This document shows, in pieces, positions 45,230 to 54,486 of a stretch of DNA of 64,000 nt. Position 1 is the stretch's first letter. The number at the start of each line of letters is the position of its first letter. Position numbers and translations under genes: made by a program. The notes under the pieces were generated by a model, which saw only the letters and a list, made by a program, of their open reading frames with translations, was not told the DNA's origin and did not search any database. This DNA comes from Helicobacter pylori (GTDB taxonomy: Bacteria; Campylobacterota; Campylobacteria; Campylobacterales; Helicobacteraceae): assembly GCF_016748675.1 (NCBI RefSeq), contig NZ_CP051534.1, forward strand, positions 1,054,001 to 1,118,000, read 5' to 3'.

Positions 45230-45777
45230 TGGATTTAGAACAAACTTTTTTAAAAATTATTGAAAAAAACATAAAGAATTGAATTTAGGGCAAGATTACA
45301 ACGCTATTTTTTCAAAAATTAGAGATTTTGAAGCCAACGCTATAGGGCAGATTGGTGAAGAATTTTTAAAAAGTGCGCTTAACGCTATAGATGAGGTGAT
45401 CAATGATGGCATTATTCATGATGAATACGATATTATGACAAAAAGCGGTGTATCCTTTGAAGTTAAAACCGCACGAAAAGGCAGAACCAACAACACTTTT
45501 TTAGTTCAATGGTATAAACCCACGATACAACTATGATTTTTTGATTTGCTTAGGAGTGTGCGAAGACCAATTGCTTTATAGAATTTTTAAAAAAGATGAA
45601 ATCCATTACATTCATAAAGAAAGAAAATATTTTATGAAACAAAATGAATTTAAAAAGCAATTGGTGCCAATGAATCCTGATAATCAAGTCAATGATAAGC
45701 TCACCCTCAATCTTAAAGAACTGAAAGAAATTGCAAACCTCATCAAAGAGTTAGAAAGAATTTTAGAGTTAGATTAA
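45229..45777 (+). pseudogene. Broken probable restriction endonuclease partner (two frameshifts)
   Basis: ATG 45229, overlapping the methyltransferase stop, starts MDLEQTFLKIIEKN and soon stops. Adding one A to the seven-A run near 45263-45269 would continue into HKELNLGQDYNAIFSKIRDF. That frame stops at about 45536; dropping one C from CCC at 45518-45520 joins it to RYNYDFLICLGVCEDQLLYRIF, running to 45777. The repaired protein is about 182 residues. It contains EYDIMTKSGVSFEVKTARKG, a D...E-x-K arrangement like the PD-(D/E)xK nuclease core, so a restriction enzyme is likely. Both breaks could be sequencing errors, but two independent ones make true decay more probable. The last frame is mostly helical. 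Confidence 0.75.
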
Positions 45778-45869
45778 TATTTTTAGATAGAATTGAGTGG
45801 AATAAAATGTTTTTAGGAATAGAGTTTGCTTATCTTATCTTTAAGAAATAAAATGAAGTGGAGGATAGG

Positions 45870-46478
45870 ATGTCTAAGATTTCAAATCACTATAACCCGT
45901 CTTTGATGGTGAGGGATTACCATACTCAAAGGGTTGGTTCGCACACAAAAAATGGAGAAAAAGAAGAAAATAAGGAAATTCAAAATCTTTCAGAGAATGA
46001 TGAAAAGATCAAATTAGCCAAACAAGCTAAGCAGGATAACCTAGCCATAGGGGATTTAGAAAGCCGCCTCAAAAGCTTAAAGGGCATGGATAAAGACGCT
46101 AAAGAATTGGTGGGGATTTCTAAATCTTACGCTCATAATAATGAAAAAGATCGAAGCGATTTTGAGCGTTTTAAAAGCCGTTTGGATAAAGCGATTGATT
46201 CTTTCAACCAAAAATCAGGCAATGATAGTTTGAAACTCCCTAGCAATATTGACATTGACGACACGAAAGCTTTGGAGAAATTTTCAAAATCATTAGAAAG
46301 TGAGAAAGAAAACATTCAAAACTCTTTGCACCAGTGGAAAAAACAGCTCGCTGAAACGAATCACTTGAACAAGGAATACAACACCTTAGATAAAACGAGA
46401 CTGAACGCTCAAAAATTCCAAGATGTTCATGACACAAGCAAGATCACCCCATCTCGCTTGCAAGACTTACTCGCTTGA
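45870..46478 (+). CDS. Coiled-coil protein of unknown function upstream of pseC
   Basis: A 202-residue soluble, highly charged protein (HP0367 type), with no signal peptide or TM. The N-terminal 35 residues (SKISNHYNPSLMVRDYHTQRVGSHTKNG) look disordered, and the rest is helical with heptad-like stretches (about 40-180). I chose ATG 45870 because GGAGG lies 5 nt upstream; a GTG at 45858 is also in frame but would place that Shine-Dalgarno inside the gene. The stop overlaps the pseC TTG start, which suggests coupled expression with flagellin glycosylation. A flagellum-linked role is an inference from context only. Confidence 0.65.
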   Translation: MSKISNHYNPSLMVRDYHTQRVGSHTKNGEKEENKEIQNLSENDEKIKLAKQAKQDNLAIGDLESRLKSLKGMDKDAKELVGISKSYAHNNEKDRSDFERFKSRLDKAIDSFNQKSGNDSLKLPSNIDIDDTKALEKFSKSLESEKENIQNSLHQWKKQLAETNHLNKEYNTLDKTRLNAQKFQDVHDTSKITPSRLQDLLA

Positions 46479-47602
46479 AAGAGTTTGCTTATAGCGAGCC
46501 TTGTTTAGACGAAGAAGATAAAAAGGCTGTTTTAGAGGTTTTAAATTCCAAACAGATCACCCAGGGCAAACGCTCTCTTTTATTTGAAGAAGCTTTGTGC
46601 GAGTTTTTGGGCGTTAAGCATGCGTTGGTGTTTAACAGTGCGACTTCAGCCCTTTTAACGCTTTATAGGAATTTTAGCGGATTTAACGCTGATTGCAATG
46701 AAATAATCACCACCCCTATAAGCTTTGTAGCGACGGCTAACATGCTCTTAGAGAGTGGTTATAGACCCGTGTTTGCTGAAGTCAAAAACGATGGCAATAT
46801 AGATGAATTGGCCCTAGAAAAGCTCATTACTAAAAAAACCAAAGCCATAGTGAGCGTGGATTATGCCGGTAAAAGCGTAGAAATAGGAAGCATTCAAAAG
46901 CTTTGCAAAAAACATTCTTTGAGTTTTCTTTCTGACAGCTCGCATGCTCTAGGGAGCGAGTATCAAAACAAAAAAGTAGGAGGCTTTGCGTTAGCGAGCG
47001 TGTTTAGTTTCCATGCCATTAAGCCTATCACTACGGCTGAGGGGGGAGCGGTCGTTACTAACGATAGCGAATTATATGAAAAAATGAAATTGTTTCGCTC
47101 TCATGGCATGCTCAAAAAAGATTTTTTTGAAGGCGAAGTCAAAAGCATAGGGCATAACTTCCGCTTGAATGAAATCCAAAGCGCTTTGGGTTTGAGCCAG
47201 CTTAAAAAAGCCCCCCTTTTAATGCAAAAAAGAGAAGAAATCGCTCTAGTTTATGACAGGATTTTTAAAGATAACCCTTATTTCACTCCTTTACACCTCT
47301 TGTTAAAATATCAAAGCTCTAACCACCTTTATCCTATTTTAATGGATCAAAAATTTTTTACATTTAAAAGATCCATTTTAGAAAGTTTGCACAAGCTTGG
47401 CATTTTAGCCCAAGTGCATTACAAACCCATTTACCAATACCAGTTGTACCAACAGCTCTTCAACACAGCCCCATTAAAAAGCGCAGAGGATTTTTATAAC
47501 GCTGAAATTTCCTTGCCTTGTCATGCGAATTTAGATTTAGAGAGCGTTAAAAGCATCGCTCATGGCGTTTTAAAAACTTTTGAGGGTTTTAAAATAGATT
47601 GA
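46475..47602 (+). CDS. pseC: UDP-4-amino-4,6-dideoxy-L-AltNAc transaminase, pseudaminic acid pathway
   Basis: A 375-residue DegT/DnrJ/EryC1 aminotransferase. It starts at TTG 46475, overlapping the preceding stop. The PLP lysine is about residue 183 in SFHAIKPITTAEGG. Other family segments are FNSATSALLTLYRN, TTPISFVATANMLLESG and SHGMLKKDFF. PseC aminates the 4-keto sugar made by PseB with glutamate as donor, on the way to pseudaminic acid for O-glycosylation of flagellins; flagella are not assembled without it. The remaining pse genes are elsewhere in the genome. Confidence 0.94.
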   Translation: MKEFAYSEPCLDEEDKKAVLEVLNSKQITQGKRSLLFEEALCEFLGVKHALVFNSATSALLTLYRNFSGFNADCNEIITTPISFVATANMLLESGYRPVFAEVKNDGNIDELALEKLITKKTKAIVSVDYAGKSVEIGSIQKLCKKHSLSFLSDSSHALGSEYQNKKVGGFALASVFSFHAIKPITTAEGGAVVTNDSELYEKMKLFRSHGMLKKDFFEGEVKSIGHNFRLNEIQSALGLSQLKKAPLLMQKREEIALVYDRIFKDNPYFTPLHLLLKYQSSNHLYPILMDQKFFTFKRSILESLHKLGILAQVHYKPIYQYQLYQQLFNTAPLKSAEDFYNAEISLPCHANLDLESVKSIAHGVLKTFEGFKID

Positions 47603-47638
47603 GTTTCATTTAGGGCTTCAAATTTTAATCATTAAGAA

Positions 47639-47723
47639 TGGTGCGGAAGAAAGGAATCGAACCTTCATGCCTTGCGGCGCTAGATCCTAAGTCTAGTGCG
47701 TCTACCAATTTCGCCACTTCCGC
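47639..47723 (-). tRNA. tRNA-Leu (anticodon TAG)
   Basis: An 85-nt class II tRNA on the minus strand. The acceptor stem GCGGAAG pairs with CTTCCGC, and ACCA is encoded at the 3' end. The anticodon loop is CTTAGGA (anticodon TAG) between GCACTAGA and TCTAGC. The T-loop is GGTTCGATTCC, and the long variable arm is as expected for leucine. The 47724-47923 gap to nrdB shows no other clear feature. Confidence 0.95.
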
Positions 47724-47923
47724 ACACCGCACGCCATCGCATGCACATAAGAGTAGAAAATAAAGAAGCAGTATTTTAGCTGTTTAATCCTTTAAAAATA
47801 CTGAAAAATTGAAGTTTTTTAAAATTTGGAGTTTTTTCTGGCTTTTAGGGGGTTTTAAATTCTTTTAAGGTATTCTAACGAGACTATATCATTGAGATAG
47901 TTTTAAGGAAATTAAGGAACACA

Positions 47924-48949
47924 ATGGAAGTTTCACGCAAGAAAATTTACAACCCCGATTCTACAGAAAGTGTGAATGAAAGAAAGATTTTTGGGGGTAA
48001 TCCTACAAGCATGTTTGATTTGAATAAAATCAAGTATCAATGGGCGGATCATTTGTGGAAAACGATGCTCGCTAACACCTGGTTTGCTGAAGAAGTGAGC
48101 ATGAACGATGACAAAAGGGATTATTTGAAATTAAGCGCAGAAGAAAAGATCGGCTATGACAGAGCTTTAGCGCAACTCATTTTTATGGATAGCTTGCAAA
48201 CCAATAATTTAATTGACAATGTCAATCCCTTTATCACCAGTCCCGAAATCAATTTGTGTTTGGTGCGTCAAGCTTATGAAGAAGCCTTACACAGCCATGC
48301 GTATGCGGTGATGGTAGAAAGCATTAGCGCGAATACTGAAGAGATTTATGACATGTGGCGTAACGATATGCAATTAAAAAGCAAGAATGACTATATCGCG
48401 CAAGTGTATATGGAATTAGCCAAAAACCCTACAGAAGAAAACATTCTCAAAGCGCTTTTTGCTAACCAGATTTTAGAGGGGATTTATTTTTATAGCGGGT
48501 TTAGCTATTTTTACACTTTGGCTAGGAGTGGTAAAATGCTAGGATCAGCGCAAATGATCCGTTTTATCCAAAGAGATGAGGTAACGCATTTGATTTTATT
48601 CCAAAACATGATCAACGCTTTAAGGAATGAAAGAGCGGATCTATTCACGCCACAATTGATTAATGAAGTCATAGGAATGTTTAAAAAAGCGGTAGAAATT
48701 GAAGCTTCATGGGGGGATTATATCACGCAAGGCAAGATTTTAGGGCTCACTTCAAGCTTGATTGAGCAATACATCCAGTTTTTAGCGGATAGCCGTTTGA
48801 GTAAGGTGGGTATCGCTAAAGTTTATGGCGTCCAACACCCCATTAAATGGGTAGAAAGCTTTTCAAGTTTCAATGAGCAACGCTCCAATTTCTTTGAAGC
48901 TAGGGTGAGCAATTACGCTAAAGGGAGCGTGAGTTTTGATGATTTTTAA
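47924..48949 (+). CDS. nrdB: Class I ribonucleotide reductase beta subunit
   Basis: A 341-residue R2 protein with the di-iron-oxygen cofactor that supplies the radical for NrdA. Iron-binding carboxylate and histidine segments are visible in [21 protein letters not shown] and in [32 protein letters not shown] holds aromatic residues of the radical path. Length is typical of short R2 proteins of epsilonproteobacteria. It opens an apparent operon with pcm, an LptF/LptG-type permease and truA. The C-terminal [15 protein letters not shown] is the tail by which R2 docks on R1. Confidence 0.95.
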   Translation: MEVSRKKIYNPDSTESVNERKIFGGNPTSMFDLNKIKYQWADHLWKTMLANTWFAEEVSMNDDKRDYLKLSAEEKIGYDRALAQLIFMDSLQTNNLIDNVNPFITSPEINLCLVRQAYEEALHSHAYAVMVESISANTEEIYDMWRNDMQLKSKNDYIAQVYMELAKNPTEENILKALFANQILEGIYFYSGFSYFYTLARSGKMLGSAQMIRFIQRDEVTHLILFQNMINALRNERADLFTPQLINEVIGMFKKAVEIEASWGDYITQGKILGLTSSLIEQYIQFLADSRLSKVGIAKVYGVQHPIKWVESFSSFNEQRSNFFEARVSNYAKGSVSFDDF

Positions 48950-48958
48950 GGGGCTTGT

Positions 48959-49588
48959 TTGAATAGTATCAAAAACCATTTGATGTGTGAAGAAATCCAC
49001 AAGCGTTTTCATTTGCACCCTAAAGTGAGGAAGGCTATGGAGAGCATTGAAAGGGAGGTTTTTGTGCCAGCCCCCTTTAAACACTTTGCCTACACTTTAA
49101 ACGCGCTTTCTATGCAAGCGCAACAATACATTTCTTCGCCCCTAACCGTGGCCAAAATGACGCAATATTTAGAAATCGATCATGTGGATAGCGTGCTAGA
49201 AATTGGCTGCGGGAGCGGCTATCAAGCGGCGGTGCTGTCTCAAATTTTCAGGCGCGTTTTTAGCGTTGAAAGGATTGAAAGCCTGTATTTAGAAGCGCGT
49301 TTGCGCCTTAAAAATCTCGGTTTAGACAACGTTCATGTTAAATTCGCTGATGGGAACAAGGGCTGGGATCAATACGCCCCCTATGATAGGATTTTGTTCT
49401 CTGCTTGCGCTAAAAATATCCCTCAAGCGCTTATTGATCAGCTTGAAGAAGGCGGGATATTAGTCGCGCCCATTCAAGAAAACAACGAGCAAGTGATCAA
49501 ACGCTTTGTGAAGCAAAATAACGCCTTGCGCGTCCAAAAAGTGTTAGAAAAATGCTCGTTTGTGCCTGTTGTAGATGGGGTGCAATAA
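48959..49588 (+). CDS. pcm: Protein-L-isoaspartate O-methyltransferase
   Basis: A 209-residue PCMT that methylates isoaspartyl residues for repair of aged proteins. The SAM loop is [19 protein letters not shown], and [14 protein letters not shown] is the pre-motif region with the substrate loop. [19 protein letters not shown] and GILVAPI complete the fold. It starts at TTG 48959 with AAGGGG 7 nt upstream; no nearby ATG fits the expected N-terminus. It is 9 bp after nrdB and 10 bp before the permease gene. Confidence 0.93.
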   Translation: MNSIKNHLMCEEIHKRFHLHPKVRKAMESIEREVFVPAPFKHFAYTLNALSMQAQQYISSPLTVAKMTQYLEIDHVDSVLEIGCGSGYQAAVLSQIFRRVFSVERIESLYLEARLRLKNLGLDNVHVKFADGNKGWDQYAPYDRILFSACAKNIPQALIDQLEEGGILVAPIQENNEQVIKRFVKQNNALRVQKVLEKCSFVPVVDGVQ

Positions 49589-49598
49589 AGATTAAAGC

Positions 49599-50636
49599 AT
49601 GATTAAACACTATCTTTTCATGGCGGTTTCGCAAGTCTTTTTCTCTTTCTTTTTAGTGCTGTTTTTTATCTCTTCTATCGTGCTATTAATCAGTATTGCA
49701 AGCGTAACGCTCGTGATTAAAGTGAGCTTTTTGGATCTGGTGCAACTCTTTTTGTATTCCTTGCCAGGAACCATTTTTTTTATTTTGCCGATCACTTTTT
49801 TTGCGGCTTGCGCTTTGGGGCTTTCAAGGCTTAGCTATGACCATGAATTGTTAGTGTTTTTCTCTTTAGGGGTTTCGCCTAAAACAATGACTAAAGCGTT
49901 TGTGCCTTTAAGTTTGTTAGTGAGCGCGATTTTATTAGTGTTTTCGCTCATTTTAATCCCCACTTCTAAGAGCGCTTATTACGGGTTTTTGCGTCAAAAA
50001 AAAGACAAGATTGACATTAACATCAGAGCCGGTGAATTCGGGCAAAAATTAGGCGATTGGCTCGTGTATGTGGATAAGGCTGAGAACAATTCCTATGATA
50101 ATTTAGTGCTTTTTTCCAATAAAAGCCTTTCTCAAGAAAGCTTCATTCTAGCCCAAAAAGGCAATATCAACAATCAAAACGGCGTGTTTGAATTGAATTT
50201 ATACAAAGGGCATGCGTATTTCACTCAAGGCGATAAAATGCGTAAAGTTGATTTTGAAGAATTGCATTTGCGCAACAAGCTCAAGTCTTTCAATTCTAAT
50301 GATGCGGCTTATTTGCAAGGCACGGATTATTTAGGTTATTGGAAAAAAGCCTTTGGTAAAAACGCTAATAAAAATCAAAAACGCCGTTTTTCTCAAGCGA
50401 TTTTAGTTTCATTGTTCCCTTTAGCGAGCGTGTTTTTGATCCCCTTATTTGGCATCGCCAACCCTCGATTCAAAACGAATTGGAGTTATTTTTATGTCCT
50501 TGGAGCGGTTGGGGTTTATTTTTTAATGGTGCATGTGATTTCTACGGATTTGTTTTTGATGACCTTTTTCTTCCCCTTTATTTGGGCGTTTGCCTCTTAT
50601 TTATTGTTTAGAAAATTCATTTTAAAGCGTTATTAA
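49599..50636 (+). CDS. LptF/LptG-family LPS export permease
   Basis: A 345-residue membrane protein of the YjgP/YjgQ (LptF/LptG) family. TM segments occur at about 5-40, 52-80, 100-120, 270-290 and 295-335, with a large periplasmic domain between TM3 and TM4 at about 125-260 (EFGQKLGDWLVYVDKAEN), a beta-jellyroll in known structures. With LptB it drives LPS from the inner membrane to the LptC-A-D path. H. pylori encodes a second homologue elsewhere, so which of LptF or LptG this is cannot be settled here. Confidence 0.88.
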   Translation: MIKHYLFMAVSQVFFSFFLVLFFISSIVLLISIASVTLVIKVSFLDLVQLFLYSLPGTIFFILPITFFAACALGLSRLSYDHELLVFFSLGVSPKTMTKAFVPLSLLVSAILLVFSLILIPTSKSAYYGFLRQKKDKIDINIRAGEFGQKLGDWLVYVDKAENNSYDNLVLFSNKSLSQESFILAQKGNINNQNGVFELNLYKGHAYFTQGDKMRKVDFEELHLRNKLKSFNSNDAAYLQGTDYLGYWKKAFGKNANKNQKRRFSQAILVSLFPLASVFLIPLFGIANPRFKTNWSYFYVLGAVGVYFLMVHVISTDLFLMTFFFPFIWAFASYLLFRKFILKRY

Positions 50637-51365
50637 ATGCGTTGCTTTAAGGCTACTATCGCTTATGATGGGGCGTATTTTTTAGGCTATGCCAAACAGC
50701 CCAACAAACTCGGCGTTCAAGATAAAATAGAAAGCACTTTAAACATGCTAGGGATTAAAAGTGCAGTCATAGCAGCCGGGCGCACGGATAAAGGCGTGCA
50801 TGCCAACAACCAGGTTTTGTCTTTTCACGCTCCAAAACACTGGAACGCTGATAAATTATTTTATTATCTAGCCCCCAAACTCGCCCCGCATATTGTCTTA
50901 AAAAAACTAGAAGAAAAAAACTTCCATGCGCGTTTTGACGCTCAAAAAAGAGCGTATCGTTACCTTTTGACGAAGAATTTAAAAACGCCTTTTTTAGCAC
51001 CTTATATCGCTTGTGGGGATTATGGCTCACTAGATTTATTAAATACCGCTTTAAAGCAATTCACAGGCAAGCATGATTTTTCCATGTTTAAAAAAGAAGG
51101 CGGGGCGATAACCAATCCTAATCGCATCATTTTTAACGCTTTGGCTTATACAGCCTTTATCATGGGGCATGAGTGCGTGGTGTTTAAAATCATTGGCGAT
51201 GCGTTTTTACGCTCCAGCGTGCGTTTGATCATTCAAGCATGCGTTCAATACTCCTTAGAAAAAATCACGCTCGCTGAAATTGAAATGCAAATCCACAACC
51301 TCAAAGCCACTATAAGAACGCCCATAATGGCTAATGGCTTGTATTTGCACAGGGTGTATTATTGA
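50637..51365 (+). CDS. truA: tRNA pseudouridine(38-40) synthase
   Basis: A 242-residue TruA that isomerises uridines at positions 38-40 of tRNA anticodon arms. The catalytic aspartate is Asp51 in AAGRTDKGVHA. Family strings FHARFDAQKRAYRYLL and KKEGGAITNPNRI follow. The ATG directly follows the permease stop. The 3' end overlaps the galE stop by 7 bp in convergent orientation. Confidence 0.95.
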   Translation: MRCFKATIAYDGAYFLGYAKQPNKLGVQDKIESTLNMLGIKSAVIAAGRTDKGVHANNQVLSFHAPKHWNADKLFYYLAPKLAPHIVLKKLEEKNFHARFDAQKRAYRYLLTKNLKTPFLAPYIACGDYGSLDLLNTALKQFTGKHDFSMFKKEGGAITNPNRIIFNALAYTAFIMGHECVVFKIIGDAFLRSSVRLIIQACVQYSLEKITLAEIEMQIHNLKATIRTPIMANGLYLHRVYY

Positions 51366-52393
51366 AATTTCAAAAGGTGTTCTTCCCAATCTAGAGCGCT
51401 TTTGATAATGGTGTCTAGGTTGTCATAAAGGGGTTTGAAAGGGGTGTTTTGTAAGATTTTAGCGTTATTGGCAATAAGGCTTGCTGGATCGCCCTGTCGT
51501 TTGTCTAAGATTTCCACTAAAAAATCGTTGTTTGAGATTTCTTTAACCTTTTCTATCACTTCTTTCACGCTATGGCCTTGATTGTAGCCGACATTATAGA
51601 TCTCGCTCTTATTTTTTTCTAAAAGAGTGTGATAGCTCGCTAAATGCGCGTTAGCCAAATCATCTACATGGATATAATCCCTAATGCAAGTGCCATCTCT
51701 AGTGGGGTAATTAGTGCCAAAAATCCCCATTTTTTTCCTTTTCCCCACCGCGCATTCGCATGCGATTTTGATCAAATGCGTGGCGTTGAGCGTGCGCTGT
51801 CCTAGCGTGTAAGGGGTGGTATAATCATTATGCATGCATGCCCCAGCCACATTGAAATAGCGCAAAATAACGCATTTAAAATCCGTTATTTTAGAAGTGT
51901 CCAACAAAATCCTTTCGCTCATCATTTTAGACGCTCCATAAGGATTAATGGGGTTTAAGGGGCTTTCTTCGTTCAAGCTTGAACTAGATTCGCCATAAAC
52001 CACAGCTGTGGAAGAAAAAATAAAACGCTTGATCGCATGTTTTAAGCAAAGTTTGACAAGCTCTAAAGTGTTGAGCGTGTTGTTGGTGTAGTATTCTAAA
52101 GGCAAACGCGTGGATTCTTCTACTGAGATTTTAGCCCCAAAATGCAAAATGGCTTCAATGGGGTCTTTTAGCTGTTGCTTATTCAAAAAGGCGTCTAATT
52201 TGTGCGTTTCATTCAAATTCGCTTGAATAAACACAACCCTATTAGGGTAGTAACGCTCTAACGCTTTGATATGCTCTAAAAAACCGGTGCTTAAGTCATC
52301 TACAATAATGATGTTTTCTTTGGTTTTTTCTAAAAACGCCCTTGCGGTATGCGAGCCTATATACCCGCACGCCCCTGTGAATAATAATGCCAT
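51359..52393 (-). CDS. galE: UDP-glucose 4-epimerase
   Basis: A 344-residue extended short-chain dehydrogenase that interconverts UDP-glucose and UDP-galactose, supplying galactose for LPS O-chains. The NAD site is MALLFTGACGYIGSHTARAFLE. The catalytic Ser/Thr is in FSSTAVVYGE and the Tyr-Lys pair in NPYGASKMMSERIL. YTTPYTLGQRT and GTCIRDYIHVDDLANAH are GalE signatures. I chose ATG 52393 with AGGGG about 5 nt upstream; a longer frame from 52423 adds a poorly conserved leader. Confidence 0.95.
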   Translation of the reverse strand: MALLFTGACGYIGSHTARAFLEKTKENIIIVDDLSTGFLEHIKALERYYPNRVVFIQANLNETHKLDAFLNKQQLKDPIEAILHFGAKISVEESTRLPLEYYTNNTLNTLELVKLCLKHAIKRFIFSSTAVVYGESSSSLNEESPLNPINPYGASKMMSERILLDTSKITDFKCVILRYFNVAGACMHNDYTTPYTLGQRTLNATHLIKIACECAVGKRKKMGIFGTNYPTRDGTCIRDYIHVDDLANAHLASYHTLLEKNKSEIYNVGYNQGHSVKEVIEKVKEISNNDFLVEILDKRQGDPASLIANNAKILQNTPFKPLYDNLDTIIKSALDWEEHLLKFQ

Positions 52394-52507
52394 AAAACCC
52401 CTTTTGAAATGAAAAAATAACAACTATTATAACATCTTAATCCCATTTATTGTTTAAGGATTTTTTAAGAAAGTTTAACCTATAATTTCATCTTTATTGG
52501 CTTTTAA

Positions 52508-52584
52508 GGGCTTATAGCTCAGGTGGTTAGAGCACACCCCTGATAAGGGTGAGGTCGGAGGTTCAACTCCTCCTAAGCCCACCA
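52508..52584 (+). tRNA. tRNA-Ile (anticodon GAT)
   Basis: 77 nt with CCA encoded. Acceptor GGGCTTA pairs with TAAGCCC, anticodon loop CTGATAA, T-arm GGAGGTTCAACTCCTCC. It is followed closely by tRNA-Ala; the pair is not in an rRNA operon here. Confidence 0.97.
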
Positions 52585-52599
52585 TTTTTTACAATCCTT

Positions 52600-52675
52600 G
52601 GGGAATTAGCTCAGCTGGGAGAGCGCCTGCTTTGCACGCAGGAGGTCAGCGGTTCGATCCCGCTATTCTCCACCA
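52600..52675 (+). tRNA. tRNA-Ala (anticodon TGC)
   Basis: 76 nt with CCA encoded. Acceptor GGGGAAT pairs with ATTCTCC (one G-T pair), anticodon loop TTTGCAC, T-arm with GGTTCGATCC. The 258-bp gap that follows has no gene I can support. Confidence 0.97.
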
Positions 52676-52933
52676 TTGTTTTCTCCTTAATTTTTTCTTA
52701 ATTTTTTTCTTTTTATCAGTTATTTGGTTGAGAAATCCTAAACGATTGGATCGTCTTTGTTTAACGCCGCAAATCTTTTAACTCAAAGCTCCTTAATGAA
52801 AGATTAAATTAAATTGAGATTTTTTGTTATAAAAATTCTTATTACCGCTCGTTAAGGCTCTATAAAAAATGTTAGAAACCATGACAAAACAAGCTAATAT
52901 ATTCCATTCAATTTATTTCAAGGACAAACAAAC

Positions 52934-54469
52934 ATGAAAAAATTTCTTTATACCCTACTTGTGCTTCTTTTAATCGGCCTTTTAACAACCTATCTCATCC
53001 TTTTCACAGAATGGGGGAATCAAATCATTGCTTCGTATATAGAGAAAAAAATCAGCCCGAACGAGCGCTACTTGAGCGTTAAAACCTTTAAATTGAGATT
53101 CAACTCTTTAGACTTTAAAGCTCAAGCCAACGATGATTCCACGCTCATTCTTAAGGGGGATTTCTCGCTTTTAAAGCAAAGCGTAAATTTGAATTACCAT
53201 ATAGACATTAAAAATTTATACTCTTTCAAAGAATGGATACCCTACCCTTTAAGGGGGGCTGTTGTTACTTCTGGGAATATCAAAGGGCATAGAAAAGCCC
53301 TTGTGATTCAAGGCGTCTCTAATGTGGCTCAATCCCACACTGCCTACAACGCCCTTTTAGATGATTTCAAGCTTTCTCACTTAAGTTTGAATGCAAAAGA
53401 CGCCAATTTAGAAGATTTGCTTTATTTAATCAACCGCCCCGCTTATGCGAACGCAAAAGTGTCCTTACAAGCGGATTTTAACTCTCTAAAGCCTTTAGAA
53501 GGGTATTTGATTCTAACAGCTAATAACGCTTTAATCAATAACGCCCTAATCAATCAAATGTTTCATTTAAACCTTAAAGACACGCTTATATTCAACCTCT
53601 CGCACTCAAGCGATTTTAAAGGAAACAAAACCATCAGCGATACCACCCTAACTAGCCCTTTAGTTAATTTCACAGCCCTAAAAAGCGAATATCTTTTCTC
53701 TGTTTTAAAACTCAACGCCCCCTACACTTTAGAAATACCCAATCTAGCCAAACTCCAAAATATTACCAACCACCCCTTAAAAGGGAGCTTGACTTTAAAA
53801 GGCGATATAGAGCAAAGCCCCAAGCTCTTAAAAGTCAGCGGCCATTCAAATTTGCTAGACGGCACTCTGGATTTCACGCTTTTAAATAAAGATTTGAAAG
53901 CCCGTTTTTCCAATATTTCCACTTTAAAAGCCTTAGATTTATTCCATTACCCTAAGTTTTTCCAATCCATTGCAGACGCTAACTTGGATTATGACCTTAG
54001 CGCTAAGCAAGGCGTATTGAAAGCCCGCCTAAAAAACGCAAGATTCCTCAAAAATGCATTCAGCGATTTCCTCTACTCCATTTCTAAATTTGATATTACT
54101 AAAGAAATTTATAACGATGCCAATCTAATAAGCCAAATCAACCAGCAACGCCTGCTCTCTGATCTCAGCTTAAAAAGCCCCAAAACCCAATTGAAAATCC
54201 ATAACGGCTTATTGGATTTAAGCACCAAACAAATGGACATGCTCATGGATGCGGAAATCTTAAAATTCATCTTTAAAATGAAGCTTCAAGGCAGCATGCA
54301 CCAGCCAAAATTTTCCCTCATTTTAAATGAGAAAGCCATTCAGCAAAACCTGCAACAAGGCTTGAAAGAGATCCTAAAAAATGACACCCTTAAAAAAGGT
54401 TTAGACCATTTGCTTAAAGATGATAAGCTCAAAGAAAAGCTTGAAAAAGGGCTTAAGGGGCTTTTTTAA
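52934..54469 (+). CDS. AsmA/TamB-like inner-membrane-anchored protein
   Basis: A 511-residue protein (HP0358 type) with one N-terminal TM segment at about 4-25 (FLYTLLVLLLIGLLTTYLILF) followed by a large periplasmic region of repetitive beta strands (SVKTFKLRFNSLDFKAQ, LTLKGDIEQSPKLLKVSG, LKGDFSLLKQ). The C-terminal about 70 residues turn helical (LQQGLKEILKNDTLKKGLDHLL). One TM followed by a long beta-groove is what AsmA-like bridging lipid-transport proteins show, but no signature motif was checked. An imperfect -10-like TAATAT at about 52895 lies upstream. Confidence 0.65.
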   Translation: MKKFLYTLLVLLLIGLLTTYLILFTEWGNQIIASYIEKKISPNERYLSVKTFKLRFNSLDFKAQANDDSTLILKGDFSLLKQSVNLNYHIDIKNLYSFKEWIPYPLRGAVVTSGNIKGHRKALVIQGVSNVAQSHTAYNALLDDFKLSHLSLNAKDANLEDLLYLINRPAYANAKVSLQADFNSLKPLEGYLILTANNALINNALINQMFHLNLKDTLIFNLSHSSDFKGNKTISDTTLTSPLVNFTALKSEYLFSVLKLNAPYTLEIPNLAKLQNITNHPLKGSLTLKGDIEQSPKLLKVSGHSNLLDGTLDFTLLNKDLKARFSNISTLKALDLFHYPKFFQSIADANLDYDLSAKQGVLKARLKNARFLKNAFSDFLYSISKFDITKEIYNDANLISQINQQRLLSDLSLKSPKTQLKIHNGLLDLSTKQMDMLMDAEILKFIFKMKLQGSMHQPKFSLILNEKAIQQNLQQGLKEILKNDTLKKGLDHLLKDDKLKEKLEKGLKGLF

Positions 54470-54486
54470 AATTTTAAAGGATAGAA

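Noticed and set aside
48863-49084. Minus-strand open frame across the nrdB-pcm boundary
   Set aside because: It is antisense to two well-supported genes and shows no family features.
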